The translations under genes and the position numbers were made by a program. Shown one piece after another: positions 17,236 to 26,853 of a stretch of 64,000 nt of DNA; the first letter of the stretch is position 1, and each line of letters begins with the position of its first letter. Source of the DNA: DASRJW01 sp035649435 (GTDB taxonomy: Bacteria; Krumholzibacteriota; Krumholzibacteriia; G020349025); contig DASRJO010000105.1 in NCBI GenBank assembly GCA_035649435.1, forward strand, positions 1 through 64,000. The letters run 5' to 3'. The notes below the pieces were generated by a model. The model was not told the origin of the DNA. It saw nothing but the letters and a program-made list of their open reading frames with translations, and searched no databases.

Positions 17236-17241
17236 TATAGT
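17236..17241 (+). promoter_or_regulatory. Possible -10 element (TGCTATAGT) before msrA
   Basis: TATAGT preceded by TGC forms an extended -10 about 57 bases ahead of the msrA start. No recognisable -35 hexamer is present at 17-base spacing. Confidence 0.3.
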
Positions 17242-17298
17242 GCGTGCCGCGCGCCGTTCTCGGTCGCCGATCGGTGTGGACTCGACACGGAGGTGTGC

Positions 17299-17841
17299 GT
17301 GGCGGAGCACGAAACAGCGACGCTCGCCGGTGGCTGCTTCTGGTGTCTCGAAGCCGTCTTCGAACAGCTGCAAGGCGTGTCGCGCGTCGAATCCGGTTAT
17401 GCCGGTGGCAGCGTGCCGAACCCCACCTACGAGCAGGTTTGCAGCGGCAGGACCGGGCATGCCGAAGCCGTGCAGGTGACCTTCGATCCACAGGTCATTG
17501 CATTCGAAGATCTGCTGCGCGTGTTCTTCACCATTCACGACCCGACGACCTTGAACGCCCAAGGCGCCGATGTCGGCACGCAGTATCGTTCGGCGGTGTT
17601 CACCCACACGCCCGAGCAGCTCGCCAGCGCCACGGCCGTCAAGTCCGAGCTGGACTCGGCAAACATCTACGACGCTCCGATCGTCACCGAGATCAGCCCG
17701 TTGCGCACTTTCTATCGCGGCGAGGACTACCATCAAGAGTTCTTCCGCCGCAATCCGAGCCAGCCCTACTGCGCTGCCGTCGTGGCACCCAAGGTGGCGA
17801 AGTTTCGCCGCCAGTGGCTCGCCAAGCTGAAGACGAAATAG
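17299..17841 (+). CDS. msrA: Peptide-methionine (S)-S-oxide reductase
   Basis: A 180-residue MsrA that repairs oxidised methionine. The active site GGCFWC has Cys13 as the catalytic nucleophile. Downstream are GYAGG, the GHAEAVQV motif, and GTQYRSAVFTH, all conserved in MsrA. A second Cys near the C-terminus (QPYCAAVVAPK) can serve as a resolving residue. I prefer the GTG at 17299, which has GGAGG five bases upstream, over the GTG two codons earlier. No MsrB is adjacent. Confidence 0.95.
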   Translation: MAEHETATLAGGCFWCLEAVFEQLQGVSRVESGYAGGSVPNPTYEQVCSGRTGHAEAVQVTFDPQVIAFEDLLRVFFTIHDPTTLNAQGADVGTQYRSAVFTHTPEQLASATAVKSELDSANIYDAPIVTEISPLRTFYRGEDYHQEFFRRNPSQPYCAAVVAPKVAKFRRQWLAKLKTK

Positions 17842-17862
17842 CGCCCGAGGAGTCACGGGCGC
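17841..17862. terminator. GC hairpin between convergent genes
   Basis: A 7-bp stem GCGCCCG/CGGGCGC with an 8-base loop starts at the last base of msrA, 23 bases before the end of the opposite-strand giant gene. It could end transcription in either direction. There is no long T tract, so efficiency is uncertain. Confidence 0.4.
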
Positions 17863-17884
17863 ATTCTGCATACTGTCGCGACCG

Positions 17885-20800
17885 CTACTTGACGACGACG
17901 ATCTTGCGCGTGAGCGTGTGCCCATCGGAGCGCAGGCGCAGGAAGTAGACACCGGAGTCGAGGCTGTGGCCGCGATCGGTGGTCGCGTTCCAGTCGATCT
18001 GCATCCGGCCGGGAGGTCGAGGTTCGTGCAGCAGCTGGCGCACGAGCCGCCCGCGCGCATCGAAGATGCTCAGCTCCACCGTGGCGCGGCGGTACAGCAT
18101 GTATCGCAGCAGGGTGTGGTTGCGCAACGGATTGGGGAACACCTCGAGACGTTCGGCGAAGCGCAGGGCGTCATCGATATGAGCCGAGCGGATCTCCACT
18201 GCCACCGCCGCCCAATCGACGAGGCTGGAGAAGTTGCCGCTCGTCTGGTGATCGCCGGCATCGACCGCACGATCCTGCACCTCGATGGACGCGGTCGCCT
18301 GCTGCGCGCCGCTCGCGGCGCGGGCACGCAGGAACGTGCCATCGGTGCGCACATGCTCGCGATCGCGCAGCGCGACGGCGCGATAGATGATGCCGCCTTC
18401 GGTGAGCGTGGGCAGGAGCCATTCGTAGCTGGCGCTCTCGTCCCCGCTTTGGCATCCGGCATCGAGCCCGGCGGTGTTCGTTGCGGTCACACTTCCGAGT
18501 GGGTCGACGGGGTCGGCGCCGGAATAGCGTGAGACGGCGAGAGCCGCCCGTGCGACCGGGGCGGCGAAAACAGCGGCGATCGTGCCCGGGCTCGGCACCC
18601 CGCGCGCTGTCCACAGCTCCAACCCGTTCTCGCCTTGCCCACCGCATTGCGCCTTCACACGCGTCCATTGCAAGCCCATGCCTTGCACATCCACGACCTG
18701 TCCTAAGGGTTGGCTCGAGATGGCGGCGAGATAGAGATCGCCGCTCACGGCGGCGAGGCCGCTCTCGGTTTGCACCTGGATGGCGAAGGTCGCGGTCCCT
18801 GTCGTGCTCTCGCGGTAGGTGACACCGCGGCCCTCGACATCGAGGCGGACGGTCGCGTCATGCATGGCGAAGCTGTCGCTCGTGCGATAAGTGAAGCCAT
18901 CGAGACCGGTGAAGCCAGGGTCGGGTGTGTAGGTGAACGAGCCGTCATCGCGGAGATCCAGCTCTCCGTACTTCGGCACGTCGAGCACGACGGTGTGCAA
19001 CGTGTCGCCATCGGCGTCGAAGTCGTTGGCCAGCAGACCGGGAGTACGCTGCTGCAGGCTGGTGCCGGCGGCGACGAGGAAGGTGTCCGCATGCGCGATC
19101 GGTGCATCGTTCACCCGCGTCACCTGGAGCGCGACCGCGCCATGGCGTATTGCTCCGGCCGGATCGGAGACGGCGTAGACGAACAGGTCGCTGCCCGAGT
19201 AGTCGGGCAGCGGGATGTAGACGAAGGATCCGTCGGGACGTAGCGTGACGCCGCCGTGCGCGGCACCGCTCACCAGCGCTGCGGTCATCGCATCGCCTTC
19301 GACGTCGAGATCATTGCCGAGCAGGCCCGGGGCATCGACGTGTAGCGTGCCGTCCTCGGTGACGGTGTAATCGTCGGCGCCGGGGAGCGGCGCATCGTTC
19401 ACCGCGGCGATGGCGAGGCTGACTTGGGTGGTGGCGAAGGCGCCGGCGGCGTCGCGCGTGGTGTAGGCGAAGACATCGCTGCCGTGGAAATCAGGCGATG
19501 GCGCGTAGGTGAACGAGCCATCACTGCGCAAGGCAAGCGTCCCATGTGCCACCGTGGTGTGCAGCTCGGTCAGCAACGGCTCGCCGTCCACATCGGTGTC
19601 GTTGACCAGCACGCCCGGAGCGCCCACGTCGAGCGGCATGTCCTCGTCGAGGCCGTAGGAATCCTGCGCTGCCACCGGCGGATCGTTGACCGGCAGGACG
19701 GCGAGGGTGACTTCCGCGCTGGCGCTGCGTCCAGTGCCATCCAGGGCGGCATATTCGAAGCTGTCGTTGCCATGCCAATCGGCGTCCGGGACATAGCGGA
19801 ACGCACCATCCTCGCCGAGCGCCAACGTTCCGTGGCCGGGTGAGCGGACGATCCCGGCGCGCAACGCGTCGCCATCGGCGTCGGCGTCGTTCGCCAGAAC
19901 GCCCGGTGCTTCGATCATCCACTCGCTGTCCTCGGCGCCGGTCCAGGTGTCCGCGATCGGGCGCGGCACGTCGGGGGTCGCTCCGACCTGGAGAAACACC
20001 GTGCCGGTGGCGATCCCGCCGGCGTTGTCGTCGGCGATGTAGGTGAAGCTGTCGGGTCCATTCGAATCGGGCGTGGGCGTGTAGACGAGGCCACCCTCTG
20101 CTCGCAGCTGCAATGTTCCGTGCAAGGGCGGTGTGCCCGGCCGCACGCTCAAGACATCGCCGTCCACGTCGGCATCGTTGGCGAGCAAGACCGGCGCCGG
20201 CAGTTCGAGGGCGCTGTCCTCGTCGGTGGCGAACGCATCGTCGCGTGCCGTCGGTGCGTCGTTCACCGGGGCGACGGCGAGCGTCACGGTGCCGATGGCG
20301 TTGCCGCCATGGCCATCGTCGGCGATGTAGGTGAAACGGTCGCTGCCGTGATAGTCGGCCGAGGGTGCGTAGGTGAATGCGCCGCTCGGTTCGAGTCGAA
20401 GGACGCCGTGCTCTGGTGACGCGTCGAGGCGCAAGCTCATGGCATCGCCATCCACATCGACATCGTTGGCGAGCAGGCCCGGAGCCTCGACGACGAGGAA
20501 GTCATCCTCGTCGACATCCAGCGCGTCGTTCACGGCGCTCGGAGCATCTTGAACGGGACTCACCGTGAGGGTGGCGGTCGTGATGACGCTGCCACCCTTG
20601 CCGTCGCGCACCTCGATGGTGAATGCGTCCGCACCGTGGAAATTCAGTTCCGGGACGAAGGTGAAACCGCCGTCGGCGCTCACGGTGACGGTGCCGTGCG
20701 CCGCTGGCGAGGCGAGGGACGCGACGAGCGCATCGCCATCGGCGTCCGTGGCACTGCCGAGAACCCCAGGGGCGGCGATCGTGAGCGTGACATCTTCCTC

Positions 20801-23800
20801 GGTGGTGAACAGGCTCGGGACGGCCGCCGGGGCATCGTTCATGGGTTGCACGGTGACGGCGACGTTGCCGACGCGTGTCCCGCCCTGGTCATCGTCGGCG
20901 CGGTAGCTCCAGGCATCCGTGCCATGGAAATCCTGCTCCGGCGTGAAGACGAAGGCGCCGGATGTATCCAGGCTCAACGTTCCATGTGCGGGCGGGCCCG
21001 CAAGCGTGACGCGGAGCACGTCTCCTTCCACGTCGCTGTCGTTTCCGAGCACACCAGGAGCCGCGACGACGAGAGCGATGTCCTCGTCGGTGGCGTAGCC
21101 ATCGGCCGTGGCCACAGGAGAATCGTTGATCGCGCGCACGGTGAGCGACACGGAACCCAGGCCCGTGGCGCCGCTCGGATCACGCGCCGAATAGGTGAAG
21201 TTGTCGCTGCCGGAATAGTCCGGATGCGGCGTGTAGGTGAAGGCACCACTCGGGCCGAAGACGAGGGTGCCGTGCGCAGGGGATGTGGCGATGCTCGCGC
21301 TCAGGGCATCGTTCTCGACATCGCTGTCGTTGCCGAGTACGCCGGGAGCGGCGATCACGAGCGCCACGTCTTCGTCGGCGGCATAGGCATCGAGAGCGGC
21401 GACGGGTGCGTCGTTGACCGGTTGCACGCTGAGCGCGACCGTCCCGAGCCCCGTGGCGCCGTTCGCATCACGGACAGTGTAGGTGAACGCATCCGGGCCG
21501 AAGTAGTGGGGAGATGGTGTGTAGGTGAAACCGCCGTTCGGATTGAAGGTCAGCGTGCCATGCGCAGGTGGGGTCGCAGTGCTCGCGCTGAGCGCATCGT
21601 TCTCGATATCGGTGTCGTTGACGAGCACACCCGGCCCGGTGATGACGAGCGCCCCATCCTCGTTGGTGACGTAGGCGTCGGCCGAGGCGAGGGGCGCATC
21701 GTTCACCGCGGCCACGGCGAGAGCGACCGATCCGGTGGTGGTGGCCCCGCTCGGGTCGCGCAAAGTATAGGTGAACGTGTCGCTCCCGAAATACTGCGGC
21801 GCGGGTGTATAGACGAAGGCACCGTCGGCTCCGAGCTGCAGCACGCCGTGTGCGGGAGCGGCGGCGACGCTCGCGCTCAGCGCATCGCCGTCGACGTCTG
21901 CATCATTGCCGAGCACGCCGGGCGCAGCGATCGAGAGTGGAGTGTCCTCGACGGCAGGGTACGCATCACTTTGCGCCGCGGGCGCGTCGTTGCGCGCGGC
22001 GACGAAAACCACGACGGTTTCCATGTCCCCAGCACCGCTCGCATCCCGCGCCTCGTAGGTGAAGCTGTCGCTGCCGTGAACGTCGCGGTTGGGGGTATAG
22101 GTGAAGCCGCCGGCGGCTGCGAGCACGAGGGTGCCGCGCTGGGGTGGTGTCACCACGGTCGCGCCGAGTGCGTCGCCGTCGATGTCGGTGTCGTTGCCGA
22201 GCACACCCGGGGCCGCGATAGTCAGCACGTTGTCTTCGTTGGTGACGAAGCCGTCGCCCGCGGCGCTCGGCGGATCGTTGACCGCCGTGACCGTGAGGTT
22301 CATCGACGCAGCGTCGCTGGCTCCGCTCGGATCACGCAAGGTGTAGGTGAAACCATCGCTGCCGTGATAGTTCGCGCCCGGCGTGTAGGTGAAGCTGCCG
22401 TTGGCATTCAACACCAGCGTGCCATGCGCAGGTGGCGTGTCGACCACTGCCTCGAGGGCGTCGCCGTCGATATCGATATCGTTGCCGAGCACACCGGGAA
22501 CGCTGCGGTCGAGACGCACATCCTCTGGTGTCGCATCGGCGTCGTTGACGGCGGTGGGAGGATCGTTCCTTGCAGCGACGGCGATCGTCACTGTCCCGGA
22601 TGTCGTGCCACCCTTGGCGTCGCTCAAGCCATACGTGAATGAATCCCCGCCATTCCAGTCGGCATTGGGTGTGTAGACGAAGTCCCCCTCGAATCCGAGG
22701 ACGACGGTGCCGTGATCGGGTGGGGAGACGAGGCTCACGAGCAGAGCGTCGCCGTCGATGTCGAAGTCATTGGCGAGAACCCCCGGGGCGGCGACGCGGA
22801 GCTCCAGATCCTCGCTGGCGGACCAGCCGTCGCCGGTCGCCACCGGCCAGTCGTTGATCGCGCGGACGATGAGGGTCACCGTCGCGGTCGCCGTCACGGA
22901 CGCTGCATCGGTCACACGGTAGGTGAAGCCGTCGGTGCCGGCGAAGTCGGGGGCTGGTGTGTAGTTGAAACCACCGCTGGCAGCGAAGACGAGCGTGCCG
23001 TGCTGCGGCGCATCGAGGACGGCGGCGGTCAAGACGTCGCCGTCCAGATCGGAGTCGTTGCCGAGAACGCCTGGCGCCGCGAGCACGAGGGGTTGGTCTT
23101 CGTCCAGCAGGAGGACATCGGACGCGGCGCCGGGCGCGTCGTTCACCGGGCTCACGCTCAAGGTCACCGCTTGGGCGCGGACGCCCCCCTGTCCGTCGCT
23201 CACGTTGTAGATGAAGACATCGCTGCCGTTGAAATCGGTGAACGGAACATAGGTAAAGCTGCCGTTCGCGACCAACATCAGGGTTCCATGCACGGGCGGC
23301 GTGCCGAGTGCCACCGTGAGGGAGTTACCGTCGACATCGACATCGTTGCCGAGGACGCCGGGTGCGTCGATGACGAGCGTGGCGTCCTCAGCGACACCGT
23401 AGCTGTCGGCAGTGGGGACAGGTGCATCGTTGACCGCGCTCAAGGTGATGCCGACGGCAGCGGTGGCCGTTCCGCCTCGACCATCGCTCACACGGTAGGT
23501 GAAGCCGTCGATGCCGTTGGCATCGGCTTCCGGTGTATAGATGAAGCCGCCGTCGGGTTGCACGATCACGCTCCCCCGCGCGGGGGGAGCGTCGACCGTC
23601 GCCACCAGGACATCCCCGTCCACATCGCTGTCGTTGGCGAGGATTCCCGGTGCCGCGATGGTGAGCGGCGTGTCTTCGGCCGTGGCATGGCCTTCACCTG
23701 CGGCGTTCGGCAGGTCGTTGACCGGTGTCACGTTGAGCGTGACGCTGCCAGTGTCTGTGCCGCCGTGCACGTCCCGCAGCTCGTAGGTGAAGACATCGGA

Positions 23801-26515
23801 TCCGTTCGTGTTCGGGTTCGGCGAATAGGTGAAGCTGCCGCTCGGAAAGAGCACAATTGTGCCTCGCGTCGGAGCTGCGACCAGCGTCACGCTCACCGGA
23901 TCGCCCTCGGGGTCGGTGTCGTTCGACATCAGCCCCGGCGCCGCGATGTCGAGAGGCTGATCTTCGGGCGTGACGAAGACATCATCGGTCGCGCGCGGCG
24001 GATCCTCGACCGCGCCGATGGCGAGCGTCACGGAGCCCGTGTCGCTGCCGCCATGGCCGTCGTTCAACACATAGGTGAAGGCATCGGCACCGTTCCAGTC
24101 CGGGCTCGGCGTGTAGGTGAACGAGCCGTTGGCGGCGAGGCTCAGGCTGCCGTGTGCGGGAGCGTTCCCCAGTTGCACGCTCAGTGCATCGCCGTCGAGA
24201 TCCGAATCGTTGGCACACACGCCGGGCGCCGCGACGACGAGCGGCACGTCCTCCTGGGTGGCATGATTCTCGTCGATGGCCGCGGGCGGATCGTTCACGG
24301 CCGTGACCGCGAGTGTCACCGTCGCGGGCTCGAGGCCGCCACGGCCGTCATCGGCAGCGTAGGTAAAGGAATCAGGCCCATTGTAATTGGCGCTCGGCAA
24401 GTAGGTGAAGCCGCCGTTCGCGGCCAAGATGAGCGCTCCGTGCTGTGGATGTGAGGTCAGGATGACGGACAGCGCGTCGCCATTGGCATCGGTGTCGTTG
24501 ATCAGCAAACCAGGCGCCGCGACGCTGAAGAGAGCGTCCTCGCTCGCGGTGTAGGAATTGTCCGCCGCCACCGGCAGCGCGTTGGTGCCGCCGCCTCCCG
24601 GCAATGTCTCGATCACGAGCACGGGTGGTTCGGAGCCCTCCTTCGAGCTGTACTCGAGGCTGTTCGTCGAGGCATTCTGCAAGCCGAAGCTGTACGTGCC
24701 ATCGCCGCGGATGGCGGTGCTGACGTCGAACTCGACCCAGTCGTCTGTGTTGGCGACGCCAGCCGATCCGAGCGGCGTTCCGCCGATCGCCGGAGCGTTG
24801 TCCCAGGTGAGCGTTTCCTCCGTCCATGCAGTCGTGGTGGCCGGGAAGTAGTTCGACACACGATAGAGCGAGCCGCCGTCGGAACTGCTGTTGGTGACGT
24901 ACAGCCGCAGCTTGGCGCGATAGACGCTGATGCCAGTCCCGGTGACGTTGAACTTGAGGAAGCTGCGGTAGCTGGTGACGTCGGCTTCGACGCGCAGGTC
25001 CTTGTTGCTGCCATCCGGCTGGGTCGGCGTGCTCGTGTTGCCAGATGCATCTTCGACCGGCGCGAGCGTGAGCGTGAGCGGCGTGACGTTGAGCGTCACA
25101 TTCGTCGTCGCGCTCTGCATGCTGCCATCCGAGGCGCGGTAAGTGAAGCCGTCGAGACCGTAGAATCCCAGCTGCGGCGTGTAGGTGAACGAGCCATTGG
25201 CGGCGAGAGCCAGGGCGCCGTGCAACGGGTTCGCGGCCAATACGGCGGTGACGGTCGTGCCGTTGGGATCGCTGTCGTTGGCGAGCACGCCGGGGGCGCT
25301 CACACTCAGCGGTTGCTGCATCACCGTCGAGTAGGAATCGTAACCGGCCACTGGAGGATCGTTGGCCGGGGGGATCGTGGTGACGGTGACCGTCACTTGA
25401 TCGGTGCTGGCGAGGATGCCATCGCTGCCGCGCAGTCGTAGCAGGTAAGAGCCCGTGAGCGAGAATGTGGCGTGGGCCTCGGCGCTGGTGGAGCTGGTGA
25501 AGCTCACGCTGCCGGGGCCGCTCACCTTGCTCCAGGTGAGCGCGAGCGTCGACGAACCGGGATCGCGGTCGTCATCGGCCTGGCCACGCAACCAGGCTTG
25601 CTGCGCGATGCCGATCGCCAGATCCGGTCCGGCGTTGACGCAAGGCGCCAGGTTCGTCGGCGTGCCATCGAACGGCTCCCGGTCGATGAGAAACAATGGC
25701 ACTAGATCGGTGGTGACGGTGACGAGGATGGGTGGTTCGTCGCCGCGCTCCACTTGGATGCGCCGCACGTTGGGGGCGGCGAACGGGAAGTCGTCGATCC
25801 AGGAATGCCCGTCCCCGTGGATGAAGAGCACGGGTTTGCCGAAGGCGATGGCGTCGGGCTCGAATTGTTCGAAGAACAGAGTGCGGCCGCTTCCCGGTCC
25901 CGCCTGCGCGAAGAGAACGGCGGCGCGCACGAAGGGCGCTTGGGTCACCATCTGTTGCTCGACCCAGTCGGCGTCGTCCTGCATGACGTCGTCGTCGTTC
26001 GAGCCACCGACCAGGTTGAGCCCGATGAAAAGGACGTTCTTGGCGACGAAGGCGAAGTTCTGCGGGCGCGCGGCTTGCCGCGAGACGGCGAGGCCGCTGC
26101 AGAAGTTCGATTCGAGACCCAAGAAGTGCGTGTTCCAATAGTTGAGTGCCAAGGCCGGGTCGTCGCAGTCCCTGGTTTCGTTGTCTCCGGGGCACATGAA
26201 GGCCGGGACCGAGAGCATCTCGAGCACATCGGCGACCTGCTGGTAGCGGAACTCTTCGCAGGGCGTGCCGCCGGAGAAGATGTCTCCCACGTGCACCAGG
26301 AACTCGCCGGGGCTGTAGAGATTGTGATCGAGGCAGTGCTGTTGCAGGACAGGGAGCTCACTGTCGTCGTAAGGGACGTCGCCGATGGCGGTGAAGGTGA
26401 TGCTCTGGGCGCGTGCGGCGATTGCCCAGGACGCGAGCATGAGGCCGCAGGCGAAGAGAAGCCTGAAAGCACGCTGTCGTGCGCGCAGAGCCGCGGCCTG
26501 GCCGGAGAGGGCCAA
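17885..26515 (-). CDS. Giant secreted metallophosphoesterase with 21 tandem-95 cadherin-like repeats
   Basis: A 2876-residue secreted protein. An N-terminal signal peptide (about 18-37) precedes a calcineurin-like phosphoesterase domain to about residue 275. Metal motifs are visible: IGDVPYDD, HVGDIF, CPGDNE and HGDGH. A PKD-like domain (285-382) and one cadherin-like repeat (382-478) follow. Next is a DNRLRE/CBM96-like domain (about 485-640). Then come twenty contiguous repeats of about 96 residues (648-2562). Each repeat has an APGVLxNDxDxDGD calcium-binding-like motif, an HGTL, a SFTYTP and a closing VNDAP. A beta-rich domain and a FlgD-like C-terminal domain (about 2790-2876: FPNPLRN, SGVYFLRL, LTRKIVVVK) end it. 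The start is a TTG with no clear ribosome binding site, so it is uncertain. Confidence 0.87.
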   Translation of the reverse strand: MALSGQAAALRARQRAFRLLFACGLMLASWAIAARAQSITFTAIGDVPYDDSELPVLQQHCLDHNLYSPGEFLVHVGDIFSGGTPCEEFRYQQVADVLEMLSVPAFMCPGDNETRDCDDPALALNYWNTHFLGLESNFCSGLAVSRQAARPQNFAFVAKNVLFIGLNLVGGSNDDDVMQDDADWVEQQMVTQAPFVRAAVLFAQAGPGSGRTLFFEQFEPDAIAFGKPVLFIHGDGHSWIDDFPFAAPNVRRIQVERGDEPPILVTVTTDLVPLFLIDREPFDGTPTNLAPCVNAGPDLAIGIAQQAWLRGQADDDRDPGSSTLALTWSKVSGPGSVSFTSSTSAEAHATFSLTGSYLLRLRGSDGILASTDQVTVTVTTIPPANDPPVAGYDSYSTVMQQPLSVSAPGVLANDSDPNGTTVTAVLAANPLHGALALAANGSFTYTPQLGFYGLDGFTYRASDGSMQSATTNVTLNVTPLTLTLAPVEDASGNTSTPTQPDGSNKDLRVEADVTSYRSFLKFNVTGTGISVYRAKLRLYVTNSSSDGGSLYRVSNYFPATTTAWTEETLTWDNAPAIGGTPLGSAGVANTDDWVEFDVSTAIRGDGTYSFGLQNASTNSLEYSSKEGSEPPVLVIETLPGGGGTNALPVAADNSYTASEDALFSVAAPGLLINDTDANGDALSVILTSHPQHGALILAANGGFTYLPSANYNGPDSFTYAADDGRGGLEPATVTLAVTAVNDPPAAIDENHATQEDVPLVVAAPGVCANDSDLDGDALSVQLGNAPAHGSLSLAANGSFTYTPSPDWNGADAFTYVLNDGHGGSDTGSVTLAIGAVEDPPRATDDVFVTPEDQPLDIAAPGLMSNDTDPEGDPVSVTLVAAPTRGTIVLFPSGSFTYSPNPNTNGSDVFTYELRDVHGGTDTGSVTLNVTPVNDLPNAAGEGHATAEDTPLTIAAPGILANDSDVDGDVLVATVDAPPARGSVIVQPDGGFIYTPEADANGIDGFTYRVSDGRGGTATAAVGITLSAVNDAPVPTADSYGVAEDATLVIDAPGVLGNDVDVDGNSLTVALGTPPVHGTLMLVANGSFTYVPFTDFNGSDVFIYNVSDGQGGVRAQAVTLSVSPVNDAPGAASDVLLLDEDQPLVLAAPGVLGNDSDLDGDVLTAAVLDAPQHGTLVFAASGGFNYTPAPDFAGTDGFTYRVTDAASVTATATVTLIVRAINDWPVATGDGWSASEDLELRVAAPGVLANDFDIDGDALLVSLVSPPDHGTVVLGFEGDFVYTPNADWNGGDSFTYGLSDAKGGTTSGTVTIAVAARNDPPTAVNDADATPEDVRLDRSVPGVLGNDIDIDGDALEAVVDTPPAHGTLVLNANGSFTYTPGANYHGSDGFTYTLRDPSGASDAASMNLTVTAVNDPPSAAGDGFVTNEDNVLTIAAPGVLGNDTDIDGDALGATVVTPPQRGTLVLAAAGGFTYTPNRDVHGSDSFTYEARDASGAGDMETVVVFVAARNDAPAAQSDAYPAVEDTPLSIAAPGVLGNDADVDGDALSASVAAAPAHGVLQLGADGAFVYTPAPQYFGSDTFTYTLRDPSGATTTGSVALAVAAVNDAPLASADAYVTNEDGALVITGPGVLVNDTDIENDALSASTATPPAHGTLTFNPNGGFTYTPSPHYFGPDAFTYTVRDANGATGLGTVALSVQPVNDAPVAALDAYAADEDVALVIAAPGVLGNDSDVENDALSASIATSPAHGTLVFGPSGAFTYTPHPDYSGSDNFTYSARDPSGATGLGSVSLTVRAINDSPVATADGYATDEDIALVVAAPGVLGNDSDVEGDVLRVTLAGPPAHGTLSLDTSGAFVFTPEQDFHGTDAWSYRADDDQGGTRVGNVAVTVQPMNDAPAAVPSLFTTEEDVTLTIAAPGVLGSATDADGDALVASLASPAAHGTVTVSADGGFTFVPELNFHGADAFTIEVRDGKGGSVITTATLTVSPVQDAPSAVNDALDVDEDDFLVVEAPGLLANDVDVDGDAMSLRLDASPEHGVLRLEPSGAFTYAPSADYHGSDRFTYIADDGHGGNAIGTVTLAVAPVNDAPTARDDAFATDEDSALELPAPVLLANDADVDGDVLSVRPGTPPLHGTLQLRAEGGLVYTPTPDSNGPDSFTYIADDNAGGIATGTVFLQVGATPDVPRPIADTWTGAEDSEWMIEAPGVLANDADADGDALRAGIVRSPGHGTLALGEDGAFRYVPDADWHGNDSFEYAALDGTGRSASAEVTLAVLPVNDPPVAAQDSYGLDEDMPLDVGAPGVLVNDTDVDGEPLLTELHTTVAHGTLALRSDGSFTYAPSPDFHGSDVFAYTTRDAAGAFATTQVSLAIAAVNDAPLPGADDYTVTEDGTLHVDAPGLLGNDLDVEGDAMTAALVSGAAHGGVTLRPDGSFVYIPLPDYSGSDLFVYAVSDPAGAIRHGAVALQVTRVNDAPIAHADTFLVAAGTSLQQRTPGLLANDFDADGDTLHTVVLDVPKYGELDLRDDGSFTYTPDPGFTGLDGFTYRTSDSFAMHDATVRLDVEGRGVTYRESTTGTATFAIQVQTESGLAAVSGDLYLAAISSQPLGQVVDVQGMGLQWTRVKAQCGGQGENGLELWTARGVPSPGTIAAVFAAPVARAALAVSRYSGADPVDPLGSVTATNTAGLDAGCQSGDESASYEWLLPTLTEGGIIYRAVALRDREHVRTDGTFLRARAASGAQQATASIEVQDRAVDAGDHQTSGNFSSLVDWAAVAVEIRSAHIDDALRFAERLEVFPNPLRNHTLLRYMLYRRATVELSIFDARGRLVRQLLHEPRPPGRMQIDWNATTDRGHSLDSGVYFLRLRSDGHTLTRKIVVVK
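18830..24575 (-). repeat. Twenty tandem ~288-bp coding repeats
   Basis: Inside the giant gene, twenty consecutive units of about 288 bases encode ~96-residue cadherin-like domains. The phase-setting sequence is the GTGAACGAT-like codon run for VNDAP (seen as GGCATCGTTCAC on the plus strand), recurring at this interval. Copies differ throughout, so they are old or diversified rather than recently amplified. A twenty-first copy sits upstream at about 25080-25370, separated by the DNRLRE-like domain. Confidence 0.9.
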
Positions 26516-26616
26516 GCAATAGACGAGGACTGGACTTGGAATCTTCGTACTGCCAGCGTAATTGCCGCTGCGGGGAGCTGTCCGCCGCGAGCGGTGAGGC
26601 GCATCGTGTATGGAGA

Positions 26617-26645
26617 ATTATACGGCCTCTCGCGCACCGAGAAAA
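26617..26645 (-). promoter_or_regulatory. Promoter with consensus TATAAT for the giant gene
   Basis: Reading the minus strand, TATAAT occupies 26622-26617. A weak TTTTCT lies 17 bases upstream (26645-26640) where a -35 would be. The predicted start near 26610 leaves a leader of about 95 bases before the TTG at 26515. The perfect -10 is unusual in such GC-rich DNA. Confidence 0.5.
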
Positions 26646-26793
26646 GCCGAGACTCGAACCAACGCCCTGCACGCTTTCACGGCCTCGCCTACCGGAGTCA
26701 CCATGGGTCGTGAAAGAGTGAATTTGTAGTCTGGGGCTTTTGACCCAACCAGAAGCGCAGCCAGCATGGCGTGGTCGCGAGCAAGAGGGCACC

Positions 26794-26828
26794 AAAAAAA
26801 TAGGGCGTGCACGACGGCACGCCCTATT
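26794..26828 (-). terminator. Strong rho-independent terminator
   Basis: A perfect 12-bp stem (AATAGGGCGTGC with its complement, 26799-26810 and 26817-26828) closes a 6-base loop. On the minus strand seven T residues follow. It lies 25 bases after the stop of the 1066-residue secreted protein gene and is the clearest intrinsic terminator in the window. Confidence 0.88.
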
Positions 26829-26853
26829 CTTGACTTCGCTCTGCGAACCTTGC

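Larger units (their letters stand above)
26516..26853 (-). promoter_or_regulatory. Intergenic region: terminator, inverted repeat and promoter
   Basis: This 338-base gap lies between two minus-strand FlgD-tailed genes. In transcription order it holds the terminator of the upstream gene, an unexplained 8-bp inverted repeat (26709-26716 and 26674-26681) and a consensus -10 for the giant gene. I found no open frame with coding character. Confidence 0.6.

Noticed and set aside
20549..22642. Long plus-strand open frame inside the tandem-repeat gene
   Set aside because: It is the antisense of the repeat array and mirrors its 288-bp period; no independent motif or start signal.
18830..24575. CRISPR-like regular array
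   Set aside because: The period is 288 bp, copies are diverged and continuous, and the units encode protein domains; there are no short identical repeats with unique spacers.
26641..26660. T-loop-like GGTTCGAGTC (minus strand), suggesting a tRNA
   Set aside because: The flanking bases cannot form a T stem, and no acceptor, D or anticodon arm can be drawn.
26641..26730. Cyclic-di-GMP (GEMM) riboswitch upstream of the giant gene
   Set aside because: The conserved GCAAACC and GACGCAAAGC cores are absent, and the element lies upstream of the predicted promoter.
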